Positions 1 to 5,378 of a stretch of 5,444 nucleotides of DNA are shown here, piece after piece. Made by a program: the position numbers and the translations under genes. The DNA is taken from positions 1 through 5,444 of the forward strand of contig JAQCHG010000166.1 of NCBI GenBank assembly GCA_027619675.1. Reading direction: 5' to 3'. The notes beneath the pieces are model-generated. The model was not told the DNA's origin and searched no databases. It saw only the letters and a list, made by a program, of their open reading frames with translations. Origin of the DNA: Cyanobacteriota bacterium (GTDB lineage Bacteria; Cyanobacteriota; Cyanobacteriia; Phormidesmidales; Phormidesmidaceae). The stretch's first letter is position 1. Every line of letters begins with the position of its first letter.

Positions 1-177
1 GATGTCAAGAACTTCCTGGTGCTGTCAATCATGTAGGGTGCCGTTACTGGGGTAACCTTCGCCGAATTCAAAGAGGCTCCGGTTCCTGTGCCTGAGCCCA
101 CGGGCCTCCTGGGTCTAGCCCTGGCGGGCGGTTTCGGGGTCCGTACTCTCCGCAAGCGTCAACCACAATCTCGTTAA
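1..177 (+). pseudogene. 3' end of a PEP-CTERM protein gene, interrupted by an in-frame TAG
   Basis: Frame 1 reads DVKNFLVLSIM, then a TAG at 34-36, then 46 further sense codons in the same frame to TAA at 175-177, followed directly by a second stop, TAG, at 178-180. The part after the TAG carries a textbook PEP-CTERM sorting signal: a VPVPEP motif, a short Gly/Leu/Ala-rich hydrophobic stretch (about TGLLGLALAGGFGV) and a basic tail (RTLRKRQPQSR). In the family, this signal directs exported proteins to exosortase for membrane processing and surface or extracellular release. No ATG with a Shine-Dalgarno lies between the TAG and the motif, so the tail is unlikely to be a separate gene. The segment before the TAG (DVKNF) resembles the pre-motif segment of the next gene (DLKIF), suggesting one ancestral reading frame and paralogy with that gene. 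I infer a nonsense mutation or a sequencing error. The 5' part lies outside the window, so the rest of the protein cannot be judged. Confidence 0.6.
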
Positions 178-257
178 TAGACTCCCAGACAGCCTAGCTG
201 TAGCGGCATCCCTGGACCGAACCCCATTCTCTGACTACCCCCGCCATAGACCCTACC

Positions 258-301
258 CCCCCTATGCCATTGGCTAGCCCAATGGTATAGGGGGTTTTTT
301 T
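258..301 (+). terminator. rho-independent terminator after the first PEP-CTERM gene
   Basis: The left arm 258-273 pairs with the right arm 279-294 over 16 bp with a single G-U pair and a five-base loop (ctagc, 274-278). It is followed immediately by seven T residues at 295-301. The T-run is on the + side only, so it stops + strand transcription. It sits about 80 bases after the stop of the PEP-CTERM remnant and insulates it from the next gene. Confidence 0.92.
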
Positions 302-437
302 GAAGCTTTTATGAACCTGAGCAGTAACCGTTGCCGGGAACAAATTCCGGTTGCTATTGTCTCTGTGAAGGGGTCCGTAAATTCTCGGACGTGCAGATTC
401 AGTACATTCCACGAAGCCTCTAAAGCCCTAGGGGTCC

Positions 438-442
438 AGGAG
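438..442 (+). promoter_or_regulatory. Shine-Dalgarno site that fixes the start of the second PEP-CTERM gene
   Basis: AGGAG lies six bases before the ATG at 449. The more distal in-frame ATG at 311 has no such site and would place 46 non-signal-like residues in front of a good signal peptide. The site therefore decides in favour of 449. Confidence 0.75.
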
Positions 443-448
443 TACAGT

Positions 449-1117
449 ATGTTTGGTCGATTTTCCACGTCAGCAATGTTGGGTTTGGGGCTGCTCTGTG
501 CCTTCCCCATGGCCTCTCCAGTTTGGGCAGCCGATTGCAATCGCGCTAAGGCTGATGACCCCCTAGTTGTGCTGCCCAACTTTGACAACTGTGTCTTCCA
601 TGATCAGAGTGAAGATGCAGCACTGAGCGTTCTTGATCATCTTGAATCCTTATCGCCATCACCAGGGTCATGGGAAAGTTTTGCCCGATACAATTTTCAT
701 GATGAAAAATACACCTATGCCAGAGCTGGGATTAACGGCATTCTAGAGGTGAAGGGTGGCCCCAAAGAGGGCGAGTTCAGATTGACGGATTTTGACAAGC
801 TAGCTCCCTATTCAGAGTTTGCGGTTTCGATTATTCGGAATGTTGGAAAAAAGCAGGATAAGGAAGACCTAACTGACAATGATTACGTTCTTTATTCGTT
901 TGATCTAGCAGACTTTACCCATGATTGGGTTGACTGGAACACGACTCAGTTTGGCCTCAACGATAGAGGCAACTATAAGAACGCCACTGACCTGAAGATT
1001 TTTGTAAAGCGTCTGCCTCAAGAGCCTGGCCCTAAACCTGTGCCAGAGCCGATGTCGGTGCTAGGTCTAGTGGTATTTGGTGGAACCGTCGCTATGCTGA
1101 AGCGCAAGCGTTCATAA
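449..1117 (+). CDS. secreted PEP-CTERM sorting domain-containing protein, 222 aa, otherwise of unknown function
   Basis: The protein starts with a signal peptide: FGR, a hydrophobic core at about residues 9-22 (AMLGLGLLCAF), and a VWA|A cleavage site near residue 27. The mature part is polar and acidic. It has only two cysteines after the cleavage site (C30, C48), which could form a disulfide, and no enzymatic motif I recognise. The C-terminus is a canonical PEP-CTERM signal: VPEP at 198-201, a hydrophobic helix at about 203-217, then KRKRS. In the family this means Sec export followed by exosortase-dependent processing, often for extracellular or biofilm-matrix proteins; the exosortase must be encoded elsewhere. 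The frame is open upstream to an ATG at 311, but the Shine-Dalgarno at 438-442 and the signal peptide favour 449. The gene is flanked by terminators at 258-301 and 1143-1187, so it is probably monocistronic. It appears AT-richer than the downstream genes and contains no HIP1 octamer. The domain type is secure; the biological role is unknown. Confidence 0.87.
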   Translation: MFGRFSTSAMLGLGLLCAFPMASPVWAADCNRAKADDPLVVLPNFDNCVFHDQSEDAALSVLDHLESLSPSPGSWESFARYNFHDEKYTYARAGINGILEVKGGPKEGEFRLTDFDKLAPYSEFAVSIIRNVGKKQDKEDLTDNDYVLYSFDLADFTHDWVDWNTTQFGLNDRGNYKNATDLKIFVKRLPQEPGPKPVPEPMSVLGLVVFGGTVAMLKRKRS

Positions 1118-1142
1118 TCGCCCTTACAATGTAATTTCAGTA

Positions 1143-1187
1143 GGAAACAACATCGGGGAGTCAGTTCGTCTCCCCGATGTTGTTTCC
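1143..1187. terminator. perfect 18-bp hairpin between the PEP-CTERM and MATE genes, probable terminator
   Basis: The left arm 1143-1160 pairs perfectly with the right arm 1170-1187 around a nine-base loop (1161-1169). The loop-proximal half is GC-rich (CGGGGAG/CTCCCCG). The outer half is A-rich on the left and T-rich on the right (TGTTGTTT), so the GC core is followed by a U-rich stretch in either direction and could act bidirectionally. There is no long separate T-tail. It lies 25 bases after the PEP-CTERM stop. The ATG at 1177-1179, the most upstream possible MATE start, is inside the right arm. If the MATE transcript begins upstream, the hairpin could also mask that start or attenuate transcription; that is inference. 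Confidence 0.75.
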
Positions 1188-1206
1188 GTTTCAGCAAGCT
1201 CTACCT

Positions 1207-2574
1207 ATGCCAGTAGGCGTTTTGCCATTCCTGCAATCAGACTCATTTCTCAAACGCTTCAGCCGTCTGGCGATCGCTAACATTATTTCCAATCTGATGG
1301 TGCCGTTAGCGGGCATCATCGATACGGCTTTTTTGGGGCATTTGGCGGATATTCGTCACCTGGGGGGCGTGGCCCTGGCGACGGTGATTTTCAACGTGGT
1401 CTATTGGACCTTTGGCTTTCTCCGCATGGGCACCACCGGGCTGACGGCCCAAGCCCAGGGTCGGGATGATGGCGATGAAATCACCCGGATCCTGTGGCGT
1501 CATGGGCTGATCGCCCTGGGCCTCGGGTTGACCCTGGTGGTGCTCCAGGTGCCGATCCGTATGGTAGGGTTTGGCCTGCTCAATGCTGACACCCAGGTGC
1601 GCCTAGCTGGGGAAGCCTTTTATAACGCCCGGATTTGGGGTGCCCCTGCCGTGCTGTTGAACTTTGTGCTGTTGGGGTGGTGTTTGGGCCAAGGCCAGGG
1701 GCAGCGGGTGATGGTGCTGTCGGTGGTGGGCAACGGCATCAACATTGGGTTGGACTACTGGTTTATTCGCCATCTGGGTTGGGCCAGTGGGGGGGCCGGG
1801 GCGGCAACCGCCTTGAGTCAGTATGGAATGTTAGCGGTGGGACTGGTGTATGTCGCTCGCTCTGGGGCGATCGCGGCCTTCCCCCAGATCCGCGCCTCCC
1901 TATGGCAACCCGCTGTACTGGGTAACCTGTTGCGCCTCAACCGCGACATTCTGATTCGCACTTTTGCCTTGGTGATGAGTTTTGCCCTGTTCACCAACTG
2001 GAGCGCGGCGCTGGGCACCACGGTGCTCGCCGCCAACACTCTATTGCTGCAAGTCATCACCCTGGCGGCTTACTTCATCGACGGCATTGCCTTCGCCACC
2101 GAGAGTTTTGCGGGACAGTTTTGGGGCGCAGGCGATCGCCGCCAACTGCGGCGGCTCCTAGTCTGGGGCGGCGGTGTCAGTGGGATGTTGGGGCTGGGGT
2201 GTGCCCTGGTGTTTAACCTGTGGCCGCGATCGCTGTTTCGCCTGATGACAGACCACGAATCGGTGTTGGCCACCGTACCCAATTACGTCGGTTGGCTCCT
2301 GCCCATTCTAGGATTTGGGGCGATCGCCTTCATGCTAGACGGCTACTTTCTGGGCCTGACTGCCGGACGGCAACTGCGCCACTCAACCCTGTCGGCCACC
2401 TTAGGAGGCTTTCTGCCCTTGGCACTGGTGGCCCACTGGCAGGGATCTGCCCATGGGTTGTGGCTGGCCATGGTAGGGCTGATGGCGGTGCGGGCCTTAA
2501 CTCTGATCAATGCCGTTCCCCAAACCTTGCAGACGATGCCTGAATCCGCCCCAGCAGTCAGTGTCGATGGGTAA
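1207..2574 (+). CDS. MATE family efflux transporter, DinF-like subfamily
   Basis: This is an integral inner-membrane transporter of 455 aa with about twelve hydrophobic helices, a normal MATE length. MATE proteins export organic compounds, often cations or drugs, by Na+ or H+ antiport; the substrate here is not predictable. Recognisable DinF-type features are the first-helix motif VPLAGIIDTAFLGHL (residues 32-46, with Asp39), the segment FGFLRMGTTGLTAQAQGRDD (about 69-88), and its pseudo-symmetric counterpart FAGQFWGAGD (301-310) at the start of the second six-helix lobe. Charged loops separate the helices and the C-terminal tail (from about 441) is polar. The frame is open from an ATG at 1177, but that codon lies inside the terminator-like hairpin stem, so I prefer the ATG at 1207. 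Neither has a good Shine-Dalgarno, and a TTG at 1222 is also possible, so the start is uncertain by about 15 residues. Five HIP1 octamers lie in the gene. It converges with the Uma2 gene, whose stop is 46 bases away; I see no T-tailed hairpin in that gap. The family is certain; subfamily naming is by motif memory. Confidence 0.93.
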   Translation: MPVGVLPFLQSDSFLKRFSRLAIANIISNLMVPLAGIIDTAFLGHLADIRHLGGVALATVIFNVVYWTFGFLRMGTTGLTAQAQGRDDGDEITRILWRHGLIALGLGLTLVVLQVPIRMVGFGLLNADTQVRLAGEAFYNARIWGAPAVLLNFVLLGWCLGQGQGQRVMVLSVVGNGINIGLDYWFIRHLGWASGGAGAATALSQYGMLAVGLVYVARSGAIAAFPQIRASLWQPAVLGNLLRLNRDILIRTFALVMSFALFTNWSAALGTTVLAANTLLLQVITLAAYFIDGIAFATESFAGQFWGAGDRRQLRRLLVWGGGVSGMLGLGCALVFNLWPRSLFRLMTDHESVLATVPNYVGWLLPILGFGAIAFMLDGYFLGLTAGRQLRHSTLSATLGGFLPLALVAHWQGSAHGLWLAMVGLMAVRALTLINAVPQTLQTMPESAPAVSVDG

Positions 2575-2620
2575 GCCAGGGCTGATCGGGCTAAGCGGCC
2601 CCATCCCCGGCAGGTTGAGC

Positions 2621-3283
2621 CTAGGTAATGGCCTGGGCAAACCAAGCCGCCGCACGGGTATTGGTGCCGGTCTTCAACTGGGCGATCGTGTCACTTAAAA
2701 CAGCGATCGCCAGTCCAGCCAGCGCACGGGACTGCTCACAGGCTTCATACTGGCCCGCTGCATCCAGTTGAAAGGCAAAGACCCGCTCCCCCCTAACATC
2801 AATCACCCAATATTCTGGGATCCCCATGGCTTCATAGAGGTGCTTTTGCTGATCTAAATCAGACGCCAGGGTGGTGTCAGAGATTTCCCCCACTAAATCC
2901 GGAGGCCGCCCCACGCTCAGATCAATGCGCCTTGGGTCCCCCGCTTGCCACCGGGGATAGTCGTTGCCCAGATACAGCACCAGATCCGGGGCACAGGCTT
3001 GCAAACCAGGGCGCTCAATTAAGCAGCGACCCAAAGAACTAAAAGCTTGATCGGGATGCTGCATCGCCCACAGAAACAGCAGGCTTGTAAACAAATCACT
3101 AAAGCTGGCGTGATTAATGCCTTCCGCACCCATATCAATCCAGAGCCAACCTTGATTGAAAGCCAGTTTAGCCTGCTGATATTGCGGATCATCCCGTAGT
3201 GTCAGGTAGGTCTCCCAAGGGGCGGGGTACCACTGTGCCAGCGGTACGGATGGGTGTTTGGGGGGTAAGGGGGTCAGGGTCAT
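2621..3283 (-). CDS. Uma2 family protein (DUF820), PD-(D/E)XK nuclease fold, 220 aa
   Basis: The C-terminal two thirds carries the Uma2 core. APD with Asp100 is followed by a beta strand (LVLYLG), then VGEISDTT with Glu133, then a helix with DLDQQKHLY (Lys147, Tyr150), then the family signature GIPEYWVID (154-162). Asp100, Glu133 and Lys147 are spaced as in a PD-(D/E)XK active site, so the catalytic residues look intact. Uma2 proteins are very abundant in cyanobacteria as dispersed paralogs; they are annotated as putative endonucleases, and the function of most is unknown. Residues 1-50 (proline-rich start, then PAPWETYLTLRDD and GWLWIDMG) fit the usual N-terminal region. The frame is open upstream to 3412, but those 43 residues are unlike the family, and a probable promoter lies inside that stretch, so I chose the ATG at 3283. 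There is only a weak GGA ahead of it. No toxin, antitoxin, transposase or methylase gene is adjacent, so the context does not assign a role. Confidence 0.9.
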   Translation of the reverse strand: MTLTPLPPKHPSVPLAQWYPAPWETYLTLRDDPQYQQAKLAFNQGWLWIDMGAEGINHASFSDLFTSLLFLWAMQHPDQAFSSLGRCLIERPGLQACAPDLVLYLGNDYPRWQAGDPRRIDLSVGRPPDLVGEISDTTLASDLDQQKHLYEAMGIPEYWVIDVRGERVFAFQLDAAGQYEACEQSRALAGLAIAVLSDTIAQLKTGTNTRAAAWFAQAIT

Positions 3284-3306
3284 GGCAGCATCCAAACCCA
3301 GTGGGC

Positions 3307-3312
3307 TGTATA
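3307..3312 (-). promoter_or_regulatory. possible -10 element of the Uma2 gene
   Basis: On the minus strand the hexamer is TATACA, five of six matches to TATAAT. It lies 23 bases before the ATG at 3283, which would give a leader of roughly 15-20 bases. I see no good -35 hexamer at the proper distance, so this is a weak call. If right, the longer reading frame starting at 3412 cannot be translated in full. Confidence 0.3.
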
Positions 3313-3338
3313 GCGATCTCGGCCTGGTAAATACGACA

Positions 3339-3425
3339 GGACTGACGCAGTCACACCGATGAACCCAGGGTTTACGCCTGCCCCCGATCACATGCCGGAG
3401 GTTGGGGAACACTTACCGTCAGTCC
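3339..3425. repeat. 9-bp inverted repeat pair flanking a 69-base spacer upstream of the Uma2 gene
   Basis: GGACTGACG at 3339-3347 is the exact reverse complement of CGTCAGTCC at 3417-3425. The match does not extend beyond nine bases in either direction. The left copy also sits in a small local palindrome, GACTG-ACG-CAGTC (3340-3352). It could be a long-looped hairpin, paired regulator sites, or the degenerate ends of a small non-autonomous element; no target-site duplication is obvious. A chance occurrence cannot be excluded. Confidence 0.35.
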
Positions 3426-3739
3426 GATAGGATTGAACTCCCCGATCTCATCATCTGTTGCGATTTGCAGTCACGGGAGGAAGGGTTCTCGGCTGGGAAG
3501 AGAAGAGTTGCACTTCCTCAAATCCCCTAAATTTCCCGCCCTATGGAGGGTAAGAAGAGATATCTGGGATCATTACTATGATTTAGCTCTTTCGTTAAAC
3601 CTTTCAGGAATAGGCTAGACGATCGCTCGTTTTCTTGCCAAGGCCGGAGAAAAAATCATATTTCAAGCGTCCAGTGAGGAGCTTGCGACTCAACCTCCAG
3701 CACCCTTCATCCCCATTGACAATGGGCTATGGGGCACCC
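3426..3739. other. intergenic stretch without a convincing gene
   Basis: This AT-richer stretch separates two minus-strand genes. Short plus-strand frames at 3433-3618 and 3635-3868 start at TTG, lack a Shine-Dalgarno and resemble no family I know; the second runs into the 3' end of the oxygenase gene in antisense. The stretch holds a short perfect palindrome (CCCATTG-A-CAATGGG, 3712-3726), the possible terminator at 3650-3685, and a near-HIP1 site (ACGATCGC) at about 3619. I see no tRNA, transposase fragment or recognisable small RNA. Confidence 0.5.
3650..3685 (-). terminator. possible minus-strand terminator of the carotenoid oxygenase gene
   Basis: On the minus strand, CAAGC-TCC pairs with GGA-(C)-GCTTG around a five-base loop: 3681-3685 and 3678-3680 pair with 3664-3668 and 3670-3672, with one bulged base at 3669. 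A run of six T (3655-3650) follows, but only after an eight-base AT-rich gap. It lies about 55 bases past the oxygenase stop. The bulge and the gap make it weaker than a standard intrinsic terminator. Confidence 0.3.
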
Positions 3740-5230
3740 CTATACCGCTGGGCCAAAATACTGGGGTACGAAGCTGCCGTGGAGGCCGTAGGGGACGTGG
3801 TGCTTGAGCTTCAGGCGGGCGATCGCGCCCTCGTCAATCCGCTGGGCATCCAACACCACCAGATCTGAACACTGACGGGCAGCATTGTAGATCAGGCACA
3901 GCACCCAGCCGTCATCCTCGGCAGTCCCCTCCGGACGGGGTACAAAAATCGGTTCCCCCATGAAACCTCGGGGGGCTGCGCTCCAGAACTGTTCTGCCCC
4001 CGTTTGCAGATCCCGCTTCACTAGGGCTTGCAGGGGAGCGTTGCCCTGGGGTTGGTGGGCGGCCCCGATGTAGAGATAGCGGTAGGGCTGCCCCATATGG
4101 TCTGGGTGCAGGGTGGGAAATTCGCAGCAGCGCTCAATTATCGTGTCCGCCGCCACCACGGTTTGGGCCTCCACATCAACCCGAAATCGCCACAGTTGCC
4201 CCGAAGGCACCTTCGAGAAATCCACCGTTTCGTAGCTCATGCCCTCATCCAACGCCGGGAATTCGGGATAGGCGATGGAATCGATCACCACCTGGCCGTT
4301 TTCTTCAAAGGCATTAGCGTGGTGAAACACAAACGACGGGGGAGCATCCACCGTGATCACCGTTCCCTTACCATTCCGGGGAATCAGCAAAATCCGGGTG
4401 GTTTGCTTGGGGTTGAACTGAATGCACTCCGCCGCCCCCTTCAGCCCCAGCAGGAACCCGAAGGGATTGAAGCTGACGGGATTTTGGAAAAAGATGGCGT
4501 AATGGGGGGTGATGGCAAAGTCGTGGAGAAAGGCAAAGCCGGGGATGGTGTGGCCATGGCGGCTGAGCAGTTGCCCCTGGGGATCAAATTCCAGCAGGGT
4601 AATGGTGCTCGACAGGCCCGCCTTGAGGGAAAACGTCACCAGGCGGGGTTGCTGCCCCGTGTGGGCACCACCGGGATCCAGGCGGGGATGGGCAGCAAAG
4701 GCATCTCCGGGCTTCAGCACCCCCTCCAGATCATCCAATCCCAGGGTGTCTAAACTGTGGGGATCCAGGCGGTGGGGTTCTGCCGCTTCCCACAGGGCCA
4801 AGAGTTTGCCGCCCCAATAGATCACGTGGGTGTTGGCAATGTTTTTCAGCCGCAGATCAAAGAGGTTGTTCCACCAGCCACCGGGTTTTTGGGTGCCGAA
4901 GACACCGCGATAGAGGGGCTGTTTAGCCGCCTGTTCAGCCACGTACCCTTCAGTACGCACAAAGCGGTTGCGGTAGTAGGCCCGCCCGTTTTGAAAAGCA
5001 ATGCTGCTGACCATACCGTCGCCGTCGAAGGGGTGGCGGATGGCATAGCCGTGGATGTCCAGCAGCCCCGGCCCATTGCGGAAGAGGGTGCCGTTCAGTG
5101 CCGTCGGTAAGGTGCCCTCAATGTCCTCAATCCAATAGTCAAACTCTTGGGGTTGGGAACGGTAGCCACTGCGCCAGTCTTCCATGGTGAAGGTGGCGGC
5201 GCGTTCAGCAGGGGAGGGAAGGGTTTGCAT
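3740..5230 (-). CDS. carotenoid/apocarotenoid cleavage oxygenase, ACO (Diox1)-like, 496 aa
   Basis: This is a seven-bladed beta-propeller non-heme Fe(II) dioxygenase of the RPE65/CCD family. It resembles Synechocystis apocarotenoid 15,15'-oxygenase (ACO, Diox1, about 490 aa), which splits beta-apocarotenals and apocarotenols to retinal-type C20 products. All metal-ligand motifs are present: AAHPRLD with His181, FLHDFAIT with His236, VFHHANAFEEN with His303/304, and LHGSF with His484. The second-shell glutamates are also there: LLALWE (Glu148), CCEFP (Glu370) and GEPIFVPRP (Glu426). Further family blocks are GTLFRNGPGL (47-56), HPFDGDGMV (66-74), RLKNIANTHVIYWG (about 127-140) and APLQALVKRDL (398-408). 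The enzyme is therefore predicted active; its substrate choice is inferred from similarity. The frame is open upstream to a TTG at 5404, but the ATG at 5230 leaves about 18 residues before the conserved DWR-GYRSQPQE block, matching my recollection of ACO, and the upstream residues are low-complexity and repeat-derived. No Shine-Dalgarno precedes it. No opsin, carotenoid-binding protein or other carotenoid gene is visible nearby. Confidence 0.95.
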   Translation of the reverse strand: MQTLPSPAERAATFTMEDWRSGYRSQPQEFDYWIEDIEGTLPTALNGTLFRNGPGLLDIHGYAIRHPFDGDGMVSSIAFQNGRAYYRNRFVRTEGYVAEQAAKQPLYRGVFGTQKPGGWWNNLFDLRLKNIANTHVIYWGGKLLALWEAAEPHRLDPHSLDTLGLDDLEGVLKPGDAFAAHPRLDPGGAHTGQQPRLVTFSLKAGLSSTITLLEFDPQGQLLSRHGHTIPGFAFLHDFAITPHYAIFFQNPVSFNPFGFLLGLKGAAECIQFNPKQTTRILLIPRNGKGTVITVDAPPSFVFHHANAFEENGQVVIDSIAYPEFPALDEGMSYETVDFSKVPSGQLWRFRVDVEAQTVVAADTIIERCCEFPTLHPDHMGQPYRYLYIGAAHQPQGNAPLQALVKRDLQTGAEQFWSAAPRGFMGEPIFVPRPEGTAEDDGWVLCLIYNAARQCSDLVVLDAQRIDEGAIARLKLKHHVPYGLHGSFVPQYFGPAV

Positions 5231-5261
5231 GGGGAGGTGGGAGGGTGGATGGATGGGTGGG
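5211..5261 (+). other. G-rich tract with quadruplex pattern spanning the oxygenase start codon
   Basis: Eight runs of three or more G occur within 51 bases: 5211-5214, 5216-5218, 5221-5223, 5231-5234, 5239-5241, 5243-5245, 5255-5257 and 5259-5261. The first four fit the G3+N1-7 quadruplex pattern with loops of 1, 2 and 7 bases. The Gs are on the + strand, which is the template for the oxygenase gene, so the mRNA leader is C-rich (CCCACC/ATCC-like) and has no purine-rich ribosome site. A (GGAT)n-like microrepeat lies at 5246-5257. The pattern is direct; folding is inference. Confidence 0.5.
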
Positions 5262-5285
5262 TTCGGTGAACCCTGTTCGCACAGC

Positions 5286-5333
5286 GGCTCCAAAGGAGCC
5301 ACGAAGTCGTTGGCGGAGCCTGCCCGCAGGGCA
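5286..5333. repeat. small composite palindromic repeat in the oxygenase leader
   Basis: Two tight hairpins lie in tandem: GGCTCC-AAA-GGAGCC (5286-5300) and TGCCC-GCA-GGGCA (5321-5333). They are joined by a linker that contains a second GGAGCC (5315-5320), so the first arm could pair with either copy. The layout, with triloop hairpins and a GGCGGAGCCTGCCCG core, resembles short palindromic repeats scattered between cyanobacterial genes. I cannot confirm copy number from this window. It lies 56-103 bases upstream of the ATG and could form a structured mRNA leader. Confidence 0.55.
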
Positions 5334-5378
5334 TGGGGTGGATGGGTTTTGAACTTTGGATTTTGAATTGGCTGGGGG

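Noticed and set aside
311..448. N-terminal extension of the PEP-CTERM protein from the ATG at 311
   Set aside because: There is no Shine-Dalgarno, the 46 residues are not signal-like, and they would bury the real signal peptide. AGGAG sits at the right distance from the ATG at 449.
2070..2645. Several short frames on both strands inside or at the end of the MATE gene
   Set aside because: They are shadows of the transporter's strongly patterned coding sequence; none has family features.
3284..3412. N-terminal extension of the Uma2 protein to 3412
   Set aside because: The 43 extra residues (Arg/Cys-rich) are unlike the family, and they cover a probable -10 element and the inverted repeats.
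3433..3868. Two small plus-strand open frames in the 3' flank of the oxygenase
   Set aside because: Both begin with TTG, lack a ribosome site and any recognisable motif, and one overlaps the oxygenase end in antisense.
4028..4753. A 241-codon plus-strand open frame antisense to the oxygenase gene
   Set aside because: It lies entirely within a gene with a fully conserved family sequence on the other strand. Its translation is low-complexity (Gly/His/Arg-rich) with no recognisable domain, as expected of an antisense shadow in GC-rich DNA.
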